Program-made: the position numbers and the translations under genes
Source of the DNA: a virus
Strand: one strand, 5' to 3'
Length of the DNA stretch: 20,717 bases
IMG/VR virus record: IMGVR_UViG_3300024518_002751
Coordinates: 1-20,717 of that record
In this document: positions 12,480-19,799 of the stretch, piece after piece
Numbering within the stretch: position 1 is the stretch's first letter
Layout of the letters: every line of letters begins with the position of its first letter
The notes under the pieces: generated by a model
What the model was told of the DNA's origin: nothing
The model's database searches: none
What the model saw: only the letters and a program-made list of their open reading frames with translations

Positions 12480-12686
12480 ATGGAAACTTTCCGCATTTAC
12501 GAGAAGCAAAGCCAGAGAGACACCCGCGAGGGGTACACGATCGGCGCGAAAACCCTTTCACAAGCAAAGAGGCACGCGACGTCTAGGCAGGCGTTCTACG
12601 GCACGGTTTTAGTGATCGAAAGCGAGAACGGGCGAGTCTTGGCGGTCAAAGGCAAGGACGGCAAATGGTCCGAGCCGAACGACTGA
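12480..12686 (+). CDS. Small basic protein of unknown function, second gene of cassette 4 (68 aa)
   Basis: ATG 12480 follows the hairpin-SD module. The product METFRIYEKQSQRDTREGYTIGAKTLSQAKRHATSRQAFYGTVLVIESENGRVLAVKGKDGKW resembles small single-domain phage proteins with a beta-helix-beta pattern. No named family is claimed. The final PND and stop match the gene ending at 9265. Confidence 0.7.
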   Translation: METFRIYEKQSQRDTREGYTIGAKTLSQAKRHATSRQAFYGTVLVIESENGRVLAVKGKDGKWSEPND

Positions 12687-12693
12687 ACACACG

Positions 12694-12716
12694 ACCGCCG
12701 AGAGGCGGTTTTTTAT
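12694..12716 (+). terminator. Rho-independent terminator ending cassette 4
   Basis: ACCGCC (12694-12699), GAGA loop, GGCGGT (12704-12709), then TTTTTATTT-like tract. The 24 bases 12677-12700 are identical to 9280-9303. Confidence 0.85.
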
Positions 12717-12727
12717 TTATACTATTT

Positions 12728-12794
12728 AACAACAAAGTGTTGTAATTGTGCTTTTTGTCTGTATAATAGGTTTTATTGAATCGATACACAGACA
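12728..12794 (+). promoter_or_regulatory. Repeated promoter block, copy 5 (P5) with operator
   Basis: Operator AACAACA-AAG-TGTTGTA (12728-12744), -35 TTGTAA (12740-12745), 16-bp spacer, TATAAT (12762-12767). The conserved leader ends at 12794, followed by AGGAGA and ATG 12806. Similarity starts near 12709. Confidence 0.88.
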
Positions 12795-12805
12795 GGAGAA
12801 ACAAG

Positions 12806-13069
12806 ATGACTACATTAACCGCATGGACTCACGACACTAACGGCAACCTAGTTGCCCTAAACTCTCACGGCGAACTCGTCGCCGCGAAACACATCGCGAC
12901 GACCGCCGTCGTGATCCAGTGGGAAACCACTTGCGGCCAATGGGTCGCCCGTGTCGCCGCTATTCGCGACGGCTTGACGTTGACGGGGGCCAAGCGCCGC
13001 CAAGCTGTTCCGGGGTCCGGCCGGTTGGTCGCCGCTCCTAAAAAACGAGCGTGGCACGCTCCGCGCTAA
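12806..13069 (+). CDS. Small basic protein of unknown function, cassette 5 (87 aa)
   Basis: ATG 12806 lies 6 nt after SD AGGAGA. The product (MTTLTAWTHDTNGNLVALNSHGELVAAKHIATTAVVIQWETTCGQWVARVAAIRDGLTLTGAKRR...) begins with short beta-like stretches and ends Lys/Arg-rich (KKRAWHAPR). No family is recognised. The stop is part of the 19-nt module also found at 10406. Confidence 0.7.
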   Translation: MTTLTAWTHDTNGNLVALNSHGELVAAKHIATTAVVIQWETTCGQWVARVAAIRDGLTLTGAKRRQAVPGSGRLVAAPKKRAWHAPR

Positions 13070-13123
13070 ACAACCGCCCGCGAAACGTAAGCCCGGCGAA
13101 ATGTCGGGCTTACGTTTCGCGGG
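13067..13123 (+). terminator. Stop-codon/hairpin module copy 2, with long perfect hairpin closing the cassette array
   Basis: TAAACAACCGCCCGCGAAA (13067-13085) repeats 10406-10424. Here it becomes the 5' arm of a perfect 19-bp stem: CCCGCGAAACGTAAGCCCG (13077-13095), 9-nt loop, CGGGCTTACGTTTCGCGGG (13105-13123). No T-tract follows at once, so it may stop polymerase weakly or protect the RNA 3' end. It is the last element before the non-coding late-control region. Confidence 0.6.
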
Positions 13124-13476
13124 ACTTCATTGTGTCGCTTTTGTCGCTTTTGTAACGGAAAAACCCCTTTAAAATCAAGGGTGTAACAACTACTACACTT
13201 GTACAGTATTTATTGTATAGCAACATTTATAAATGTGTAACGAGTATAAGTAAAAGCTAATGTAAAAAACCACACTCAAAATAGGAACCAGTGAAAAAAC
13301 GGCGTACAGTTGTCGCTTTTGTAGTCGCCGCACTGGGCGGGGCTTTCCGGCCGGTTTTGCGTTACAGAAATGTGTTACAGCTACAAAAAAAGTGTAACAG
13401 TAGCGGAAACGAGGCGGACGGCTTACAATGCAACGGAATGCCGCAGGGCGGCGAACCATTAAAGGCAGGGCTTAAA
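13124..13476 (+). promoter_or_regulatory. Non-coding, repeat-rich region before small terminase; candidate pac/late-control site
   Basis: About 350 bp without a convincing gene. The hexamer TGTAAC occurs at 13151, 13182, 13236 and 13393, and as its complement GTTACA at 13361 and 13374. GTCGCTTTTGT occurs at 13134, 13143 and 13312. A perfect 14-bp palindrome, ACATTTATAAATGT, lies at 13223-13236. The middle (13185-13275) is AT-rich and could hold a promoter, but no convincing -35/-10 pair stands out. Iterated short sites just before the small terminase gene fit either packaging recognition or late-gene regulator binding. A GTG-started frame from 13291 would cover part of this, but its translation looks unnatural. 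Confidence 0.5.
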
Positions 13477-13935
13477 ATGGCAGGCGGACGGCCTAAAAAG
13501 TTTAAACCGGAGTATCTGAAAATCGCGCAGACTATGGCGAAAGTAGGTTGCACGGAATACGAAATCGCGGAAGCGTTGAACATTAACCGGATAACCTTTT
13601 GGCGTTGGAAGCAAGAAAACGCCGAGTTTTGCAACGTTGTTGCAGTCGGACGGGACCAAGCGACCGACCGAGTCGAGAAAGCGTTGTACTGTCGAGCCGT
13701 TGGAATGAAACGGAAAGTACAGAAAGTAGCCTCCTTTCAAGGGGTCCACGAGATCGTCGAAGTGACCGAGGAGGTGCTCCCGGATGTCGTGGCCGCTAAG
13801 TTCTGGTTAACGAATCAAAAGTCTAAAGAGTGGCGCAACATGCCCGAGATCGGGGACGACCTCGAAGCGGTGCCGCTGGCGATCCTGTTCAACCGTAAGG
13901 ATGCGAGCAACGCACCCGACGAGGGCGACGTGTGA
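13477..13935 (+). CDS. Terminase small subunit (152 aa)
   Basis: It recognises packaging DNA and loads the large subunit. I choose ATG 13477 (MAGGRPKKFKPEYLKIAQTMAKVGCTEYEIAEALNINRITFWRWKQEN), where a basic start and helix-turn-helix (GCTEYEIAEALNINRITFWRWK) are typical of small terminases. GGCAGGG gives a modest SD. The frame is open back to GTG 13291 and has another ATG at 13438. After the HTH a helical middle and an acidic tail follow, usual for oligomerisation and large-subunit contact. Its end overlaps the GTG of the large subunit. Confidence 0.85.
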   Translation: MAGGRPKKFKPEYLKIAQTMAKVGCTEYEIAEALNINRITFWRWKQENAEFCNVVAVGRDQATDRVEKALYCRAVGMKRKVQKVASFQGVHEIVEVTEEVLPDVVAAKFWLTNQKSKEWRNMPEIGDDLEAVPLAILFNRKDASNAPDEGDV

Positions 13936-15224
13936 CGGCTCAGCAACAACCACAACAGGCGACCGAGTTCGATTTAAACTACCCACAGGCCGACTTTGTG
14001 GAATTGCCGCATAAGTTCGCGGCGTTCGTCGCCGGGTTCGGTTCGGGCAAGACGTTTGTCGGTTGCGCCAAACAATTGAAGCATTTCGCCGAGTTCCCGA
14101 AAGTGAACCAAGGCTACTTCGCGCCGACGTACCCGTTGATCCGGGATATTTTCTATCCCACGATCGAGGAGGTGGCGTTCGCGATGGGGTTCAAGGTCAA
14201 GATCAGGACCGGGGACAAAGAGGTCGACGTATATCGCAACGGGGCCTACTACGGCACAACTATATGCCGGACGATGGACAACCCGGCGAACATTATCGGG
14301 TTCAAGATCGGCCGCGCACTCGTCGACGAGCTGGACGTGTTGCGCGCAGACAAGGCGCGCGACGCTTGGCGGAAAATCATCGCCCGGCTACGTTGGCCGG
14401 GTGACGCGAATATCTCCAACGGGGCAGACGTTACGACGACGCCCGAGGGATACAAACTCACATACGAGCTATTCAAGGACGACCCCAAACCGTCCTATGG
14501 ATTGATACAGGCGAGCACTTACGACAACCGGGCGAACCTACCCGCCGGGTACATCGAATCGCTTGTCGAGACCTACCCGGATCAATTAATAAGCGCGTAC
14601 TTACGCGGGCAATTCGTTAACCTCACGAGCGGGCGCGTGTATCCGAATTACGAACGGATCAAAAACGTGTCGTTTGAAACGGTCGACGGGTTCGAGCCGG
14701 TGCATATCGGGATGGACTTCAACGTCGGCAAAATGGCCGCCGTGGTCCACGTTACACGGGGCGAGAACATCCACGCCGTCGACGAACTGTTCAAGCTGGC
14801 CGACACGCCCGCTATGATCGAGGCGATCAAACAACGTTACCCTGACAACCCGGTGAACGTTTACCCGGACAGCTCGGGCAAGAACACAAGCTCCAAGAAC
14901 GCGAGCGAGTCCGACATCGGACTGTTAGAACAAGCGGGTTTTTCGGTCCACTATGAAAGCCAAAACCCGAGGATAAAGGACCGAGTCCTTGCGATGAATC
15001 GACAATTCGGCGACGAGAATCACGTCGGCCGGTACCATGTAAACGTGGCGTGGTGTCCGAGCTATGTGAAGTGTTTAGAACAGCAAGCCTACAACCCAAC
15101 AACAAGCGAACCCGACAAAGCGAACGACCTCGACCACCTCCCGGACGCCGGGGGCTACTATATCGCGAACGTTCGCCCTATAATCAAACCAGTATTAACA
15201 CACGACATCCGAATGAGGCGATAA
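13932..15224 (+). CDS. Terminase large subunit, ATPase and nuclease (430 aa)
   Basis: It drives DNA into the prohead and cuts it. GTG 13932 overlaps the previous stop (GTGA). Walker A is GFGSGKT (35-41), Walker B is ALVDE (129-133), and the coupling motif lies near TTTPEGYKLTYE. The RNase-H-like nuclease has HIGMDFNVGKMA (Asp262), VYPDSSG (Asp313) and DLDHLPDAGGYY near the end. The length is usual for the family. The portal ATG follows 1 nt after the stop. Confidence 0.95.
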   Translation: MTAQQQPQQATEFDLNYPQADFVELPHKFAAFVAGFGSGKTFVGCAKQLKHFAEFPKVNQGYFAPTYPLIRDIFYPTIEEVAFAMGFKVKIRTGDKEVDVYRNGAYYGTTICRTMDNPANIIGFKIGRALVDELDVLRADKARDAWRKIIARLRWPGDANISNGADVTTTPEGYKLTYELFKDDPKPSYGLIQASTYDNRANLPAGYIESLVETYPDQLISAYLRGQFVNLTSGRVYPNYERIKNVSFETVDGFEPVHIGMDFNVGKMAAVVHVTRGENIHAVDELFKLADTPAMIEAIKQRYPDNPVNVYPDSSGKNTSSKNASESDIGLLEQAGFSVHYESQNPRIKDRVLAMNRQFGDENHVGRYHVNVAWCPSYVKCLEQQAYNPTTSEPDKANDLDHLPDAGGYYIANVRPIIKPVLTHDIRMRR

Positions 15225-15225
15225 C

Positions 15226-16677
15226 ATGGTCCAGATCATCGACCACCCGGAATACACCGAACGCTTGCCACAATGGCAGGCGGTACAAGACACAGCAAGC
15301 CCGACGGGTGTCAAAGATGCGCGGACGACCTACCTCCCATACGTCGGCGACCCGCAGAACGCGGACGACGTCACCGCCTACGATCGATACCTTAAACGGG
15401 CGCAGTTTTACGGGTTCACCGCTGAAACGGTGCGCGGCCTTGTCGGTCTCGCGTTCGACGACGGAATCACGTTAGAAGACAACCCCGAGGGCCTCGAATA
15501 CCTCGAAACCAACATCGACGGCGACGGGCTCGGGATTCAACAGTCCGCCCAAAAGACGACACGCGACACGGTCAAACAGGGCCGCGCGGGTTTACTCGTG
15601 GACTACCCGAACAGCTCCGGCACGGTCACCCGATCCGAGGCGGCCGAGAAAGGTCTCCGGGCGAGCGTGATCAGCTATGACGCGTTTCAGGTGCGGAACT
15701 GGCAGTCGAGAAAATACGGCGCGCTCCGGTCGCTGTCGTTGGTCTCGTTGGCCGAATCGGTCGACGTTGTACAGGACGACGGGCTCACGGTGAAACCCGA
15801 GACCCAAGAACGCCGCCTCGTGTTGACGGACGAACTCGACGACGGGGGCAACACCACCGGCGCGCGGGTTTATCAGGTTGAGATATACCGAGACAACGAC
15901 GGCGACAGTGAGACCCCGGTCGAGACCTATGTCCCGCGAAAGGCAGACGGGAAACCGTTCGACTATATCCCGTTTTTCTTTATCGGGTCCGACAACAACG
16001 ACACGACGATAGACGACTCGCCGATGTTCCCGATCGCAGACTTGAACGTCGGGCATTACCGCAACTCGGCGGACTACGAAAACAGTATTTTTATGTTGCA
16101 GCCCCAACCGTGGGCGAGCGGATTGTCCCAAGCATGGGTCGACAAGAACATGACAGGGTTCCGGCTTGGCTCGGGTGCGTTGCTCGCGTTGCCGGTGGGC
16201 GGTCAATTTGGGATCGAACAACCGGAACCGAACACGATCGCGTTTGAGGGGATGGAATACAAACAGAAAGCTATGATCGCACTCGGGGCGAAAATGCTCA
16301 CGGCCGACATAAGTTTCAACACGGCACGCGAGGCGATGCTGTCAAACGGACCGACCACGTCGAAACTACAGACAATCGTTAATAACGTTGAGACCGCGTA
16401 TAACGACGCGCTGACGGTTGTCGGGGAGTTCATGGGCATCGAGCCGCCGGTATTCGTGGTTAACGCTGACCTGTCGAAACTGGCAGGCGATGCACAGCTC
16501 GCGGCGGTTATGGTTAACGCGTGGATGTCTGGCCTTATCGGCAAGACGGACGCCCGCGACTATATGCGTGCTCAAGGCTTGATCGAACGCACGGACGAGG
16601 ACATCGACGGCGACCTTGAAACCGAGGGACCCGACCTTGATCTTGACGACGACAACGGAGACGAGGGCGGCGAATAA
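15226..16677 (+). CDS. Portal protein, DUF4055-like (483 aa)
   Basis: It forms the dodecameric ring through which DNA passes. The N-terminal part (DARTTYLPYVGDPQNADDVTAYDRYLKRAQFYGFTAETVRGLVGLAF) matches the pattern I know for DUF4055 proteins, which hold the portal position in this gene order. The C-terminus is very acidic (DEDIDGDLETEGPDLDLDDDNGDEGGE). Its place between large terminase and the Mu F-like gene supports the call. The stop overlaps the next start (TAATG). Confidence 0.85.
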   Translation: MVQIIDHPEYTERLPQWQAVQDTASPTGVKDARTTYLPYVGDPQNADDVTAYDRYLKRAQFYGFTAETVRGLVGLAFDDGITLEDNPEGLEYLETNIDGDGLGIQQSAQKTTRDTVKQGRAGLLVDYPNSSGTVTRSEAAEKGLRASVISYDAFQVRNWQSRKYGALRSLSLVSLAESVDVVQDDGLTVKPETQERRLVLTDELDDGGNTTGARVYQVEIYRDNDGDSETPVETYVPRKADGKPFDYIPFFFIGSDNNDTTIDDSPMFPIADLNVGHYRNSADYENSIFMLQPQPWASGLSQAWVDKNMTGFRLGSGALLALPVGGQFGIEQPEPNTIAFEGMEYKQKAMIALGAKMLTADISFNTAREAMLSNGPTTSKLQTIVNNVETAYNDALTVVGEFMGIEPPVFVVNADLSKLAGDAQLAAVMVNAWMSGLIGKTDARDYMRAQGLIERTDEDIDGDLETEGPDLDLDDDNGDEGGE

Positions 16678-17744
16678 TGGCCGACGCTTTACTTGACGCG
16701 ATCACCCGGCACCAAATATGGACGCAGCAACTCGCGACCACGGAGGCCCGCAAGATCGACCCAGTTATGAAGGACATCGACCGGATCATTCGGTCCGAGT
16801 TGTCCAAGACTGAACGGATCGAGACCCGGACCCAGTTGTCGAAACTCGTGTCGACGTTACGCCGTCGGATAAAAGCGATCTACGGCGATTGGACGACCGG
16901 CCTCCTTGACGACTTCGAGGACATCGCGGACGCCGAGGCCGATTTCGTGATGGACGCCTTGAACCGGATCACCACCGACGCGGAAGCGGACGCCCCGAAA
17001 AACCTGTCGGCGTCGATCCTCAACCGACCGATACAGACCAACGACAACGGCGAGTCGGCGTTACTCGTCCCGCTGTTGAGCGCGTTTACCCGAGGCGAGA
17101 CCGAACGGGTCCTCGGCACGGTGCGGAACGGATACTCGAAAGGCTGGACGAACGCGGAAATCGTTCGACGGTTACGCGGGACCAAGGCGAACAACTTCAA
17201 AGACGGGATTCTTGCCATAAGCCGACGGCACGGTGAGACGATCGCGATCACCGGGACGAACCATGTCGCGAACACCGCAAAGGCGGCAACGTATCACGCG
17301 AACTCGGACATCGTGCAGGATTGGACATTCGTCGCGACGCTTGACAGTCGAACGACTAACATTTGTCGGTTCCACGACGGCACGGAGCACGATCTCGGAG
17401 AGGGACCCGTCCCACCGTTGCACCTCCGTTGCAGGTCGACGCAGGTCCCGAACATCAAGAGCGAGTTTTCCATTCTAGGCAAACAGGCAACCAAGACCCG
17501 AGCCAGTAAAGGGGCCGCCGGTGGCGGAACGACGAAAAAATCCCCATACTATGAGTGGTTAGAAACACAGCCGAAATGGTTCCAAGAGGAAACCCTCGGC
17601 ACAAGTAAAACGGAGTTATTCCGCAAAGGCGGACTATCTGCGGACGAGTTTCGGAGACTGACGTCGGACCGGTTCGGTGAACCGTTAACGTTAGACGAGA
17701 TTCGAGCTAAAAACCCGGACGCGTGGCGCGATGCCGGGCTATGA
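16677..17744 (+). CDS. Mu F-like minor head protein (355 aa)
   Basis: ATG 16677 overlaps the portal stop. The core ITGTNHVANTAKAATY...DWTFVATLDSRTTNICRFHDGTEHDLGEG..PPLHLRCRSTQVP (about residues 190-260) is the hallmark of the Phage_Mu_F / SPP1 gp7 family, with Cys and His residues in the same places. The C-terminal extension (YYEWLETQPKWFQEETLGTSKTELFRKGGLSADEF) is often joined to this domain in phages. The protein sits inside the prohead near the portal and helps DNA exit or head assembly. Confidence 0.88.
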   Translation: MADALLDAITRHQIWTQQLATTEARKIDPVMKDIDRIIRSELSKTERIETRTQLSKLVSTLRRRIKAIYGDWTTGLLDDFEDIADAEADFVMDALNRITTDAEADAPKNLSASILNRPIQTNDNGESALLVPLLSAFTRGETERVLGTVRNGYSKGWTNAEIVRRLRGTKANNFKDGILAISRRHGETIAITGTNHVANTAKAATYHANSDIVQDWTFVATLDSRTTNICRFHDGTEHDLGEGPVPPLHLRCRSTQVPNIKSEFSILGKQATKTRASKGAAGGGTTKKSPYYEWLETQPKWFQEETLGTSKTELFRKGGLSADEFRRLTSDRFGEPLTLDEIRAKNPDAWRDAGL

Positions 17745-17750
17745 TTTGCA

Positions 17751-17817
17751 CCCGCCGCGCGGTGGGGTATACTTCAAACAGGTTCCAGAGGAACCAACAC
17801 ATTGAACGGGGTTCAAT
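17751..17817 (+). promoter_or_regulatory. Three hairpins before the scaffold gene
   Basis: Hairpin 1 is CCCGCC-GCGC-GGTGGG (17751-17766, one G-U pair). Hairpin 2 is GGTTCC-AGA-GGAACC (17781-17795, perfect). Hairpin 3 is ATTGAAC-GGG-GTTCAAT (17801-17817, perfect), which ends against ATG 17818. The only SD-like bases (GGGG) lie in and beside the loop of hairpin 3. It could limit translation of the scaffold or provide a processing site. Confidence 0.5.
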
Positions 17818-18474
17818 ATGACCGACCAAAACAAAGACCACGATAAAGACAAAGACAACCTAGGCGGCGACGGTGAGGTGAAAAAGTTCTCACAGGCTGA
17901 CATGGACAAGATGATCGACGAACGCACCGCCGGACTACGGTCCAAGGTGGACGAGTTACTCGGCGAAAAGAAAACCGCCTCGCAGAAACAACGCGAAGCG
18001 GAGGCGGCCGCAGCGGCCGAACGCGAGAAACGGGCGAAAGACGACGGCGATCACAAGGCGTTATTCGAGTCCTCCGAGCAAAAGCGCGGAGAACTACAGA
18101 CGCAATACGACACGCTTCGGGATTCAATCCGCAGCGAGAAACGAAACGGCGAAGCGTTGAAAATATCCTCGCAACTCGCCAGCGGCGACAATGTCGGACT
18201 TTTATCGGAGTTCGTCGCACGACGTGTAGACGTCAACGACGACGGGAAAACGGTTGTATTGAATGAAGATGGTTCCCCGAGTGTTCTTACACTCGATGAA
18301 CTGAAAACAGAGATCGAGAAGTCGGGACGGTTTAACGCTTTGTTAGACGGTCCCAAGTCCTCGGGCGGCGGAGCCTCCCGGACTGGAAACGGTGGAGCCG
18401 GAACCGGGACGGACATTTCAAAGATGAGTCGAGAGCAAAAGAAACTATTTTACCGCCAAAAACGAGCAACATAG
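17818..18474 (+). CDS. Prohead scaffolding protein (218 aa)
   Basis: The protein is highly charged and helical: MTDQNKDHDKDKDNLGGDGEVKKFSQADMDKMIDERTAG, then a long coiled-coil stretch (KKTASQKQREAEAAAAAEREKRAKDD), a Gly-rich segment near the end (SSGGGASRTGNGGAGTGTD), and a basic C-terminus (SREQKKLFYRQKRAT). The basic end is the usual capsid-contacting part of scaffolds. It lies directly before the major capsid gene, 12 nt apart, as scaffolds do. No protease domain is visible. Confidence 0.85.
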   Translation: MTDQNKDHDKDKDNLGGDGEVKKFSQADMDKMIDERTAGLRSKVDELLGEKKTASQKQREAEAAAAAEREKRAKDDGDHKALFESSEQKRGELQTQYDTLRDSIRSEKRNGEALKISSQLASGDNVGLLSEFVARRVDVNDDGKTVVLNEDGSPSVLTLDELKTEIEKSGRFNALLDGPKSSGGGASRTGNGGAGTGTDISKMSREQKKLFYRQKRAT

Positions 18475-18486
18475 AGGACTTAAAAC

Positions 18487-19443
18487 ATGGCACTATCAGA
18501 TATGGAAGTATTTAACGAGCAATCGCAAATCGTCGCGACGGAAGTCGTCGACCAAGCGGTCCGCAAATTCAACGAAGCGAGCGGCGGCGCGTTGCTGCTA
18601 GGTAACGCCGCGCATATCGGTGATTACATCGAGCAAGCGAGCTATAAACTAATATCGGGCTTGGTGTCACGTCGTGACGCGTATGGCTCGGGCGCGCTTT
18701 CTACGAAAGCGATTCAACAGCTAAAGGACGTGAGCGTCAAGGTTGATCAGTCGATCGGCCCGATGGAATGGTCTGTCGAACAGTTCCGCCGTTTACTGAA
18801 AGACCCGGAAGAGGCGGGGATCGTTATCGGTGAGCAGGCAGGCGAAGCCATGTTGCAAGACTATCTCAACATCGCGGCGTCGTCGCTTGTTGCGTCAATC
18901 GGCAACGTTGCGGCGTTGGTCAACGACTACGGCGCTACGGGCACGGCGAAACTTGTCGAGCTGAACACGGCGGCCGGTAAATTTGGCGATCGTCAAATGG
19001 ACCTGTCGGCGTGGTTGATGCACTCGAAAGTGTTCACCGACTTAACAAACGAGGCGATCACGAACACGTCGCAACTGTATAACATCGGTAACATCCGAGT
19101 TTTACAGGACGGCTTAGGTCGTCGCTACGTGGTAACGGACGCACCGGCGTTGTTGGTTTCCGGGGTGCCGGATACATACAACACCGTGGGCATGGTTCCG
19201 GGTGCGGCAATGATCGAGACTATGCCGATGGTTTCCTTGACGACCAATAAAACGGAAGTTGAGAACATGGGCACGGTTTGGAAGGGCGAAAGCTCGTTCA
19301 CTGTCGGCTTGAAAGGTTACGCTTGGGACATGACCAACGGCGGCGCGTCTCCTACGGATGCCGAGCTGGCAACCGGTTCCAACTGGGACAAGGTTGTCAC
19401 AAGCAACAAAGACACCGCAGGCGTGATGCTAATCAGCCAGTAA
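18487..19443 (+). CDS. Major capsid protein (318 aa)
   Basis: ATG 18487 follows GAGGAC. The product (MALSDMEVFNEQSQIVATEVVDQAVRKFNEASGGALLL...) and its size and position after the scaffold fit a HK97-fold major capsid protein. Segments such as MDLSAWLMHSKVFTDLTNEAI, GRRYVVTDAPALL and WKGESSFTVGLKGYAWDMTNGGASP recall the spine helix and later beta regions of such proteins (I associate it with Gp13-like capsid families, not certain). A terminator follows at once, which would make this the most abundant late message end. Confidence 0.88.
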   Translation: MALSDMEVFNEQSQIVATEVVDQAVRKFNEASGGALLLGNAAHIGDYIEQASYKLISGLVSRRDAYGSGALSTKAIQQLKDVSVKVDQSIGPMEWSVEQFRRLLKDPEEAGIVIGEQAGEAMLQDYLNIAASSLVASIGNVAALVNDYGATGTAKLVELNTAAGKFGDRQMDLSAWLMHSKVFTDLTNEAITNTSQLYNIGNIRVLQDGLGRRYVVTDAPALLVSGVPDTYNTVGMVPGAAMIETMPMVSLTTNKTEVENMGTVWKGESSFTVGLKGYAWDMTNGGASPTDAELATGSNWDKVVTSNKDTAGVMLISQ

Positions 19444-19450
19444 AACCCCG

Positions 19451-19475
19451 ACGGGCGGCACACGCCGCCCGTTTT
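19451..19475 (+). terminator. Rho-independent terminator after the major capsid gene
   Basis: ACGGGCGGC (19451-19459), ACAC loop, GCCGCCCGT (19464-19472), then TTT. A perfect 9-bp GC stem with a short T-run suggests partial termination, so that capsid protein exceeds downstream products. Confidence 0.75.
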
Positions 19476-19504
19476 ACACCCAATAACCACACAGAGAGAC
19501 CACA

Positions 19505-19774
19505 ATGTCTAATCGAAATAAGTTAGCCGGTAAAGAGTACGGCAAGGGCAAGAGAATCGTTAAACAGTTCGGCGAGAAAAAAGAGATCAACGTCGTCTAT
19601 GTTGCCCACCCGGTAAAACAGGCACGTAAAGCGGAGCTAAGAGGCAAGGGTCGAATTATCGACGTATTGCAAGCCCCGGACGATATTCGCGAGAAATACA
19701 TCGACGATTTGCAGGCGGAAGACAAGCCAGCGCCAAAAGCGAAAGCCAAAAAGGCCGCAGACGACGACGTCTAA
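19505..19774 (+). CDS. Small basic/acidic late protein of unknown function (89 aa)
   Basis: ATG 19505 follows AGAGAG. A Lys-rich start (MSNRNKLAGKEYGKGKRIVKQFGEKKEINVVYVAHPVKQARK) is followed by a linker with Lys/Ala repeats (KPAPKAKAKKAADDDV). Its place between capsid and further head genes suggests a head-associated or assembly role. No family is recognised. Confidence 0.75.
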   Translation: MSNRNKLAGKEYGKGKRIVKQFGEKKEINVVYVAHPVKQARKAELRGKGRIIDVLQAPDDIREKYIDDLQAEDKPAPKAKAKKAADDDV

Positions 19775-19799
19775 ACACCCAACCCCCGGAGCGTAGACA

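Noticed and set aside
7734-12794. Possible CRISPR array made from the five repeats
   Set aside because: Spacing is irregular (about 650 to 1,900 bp), the intervals encode genes, and each repeat contains a sigma70-type promoter; there are no cas genes.
13291-13476. N-terminal extension of the small terminase from GTG 13291
   Set aside because: An SD-like AGGAA precedes it, but the translation looks non-coding and the segment is packed with repeats; the HTH-proximal ATG 13477 gives a normal family start.
15592-16221. 209-aa minus-strand frame in the portal gene
   Set aside because: Antisense shadow of the portal gene, which has clear family features and coupled neighbours.
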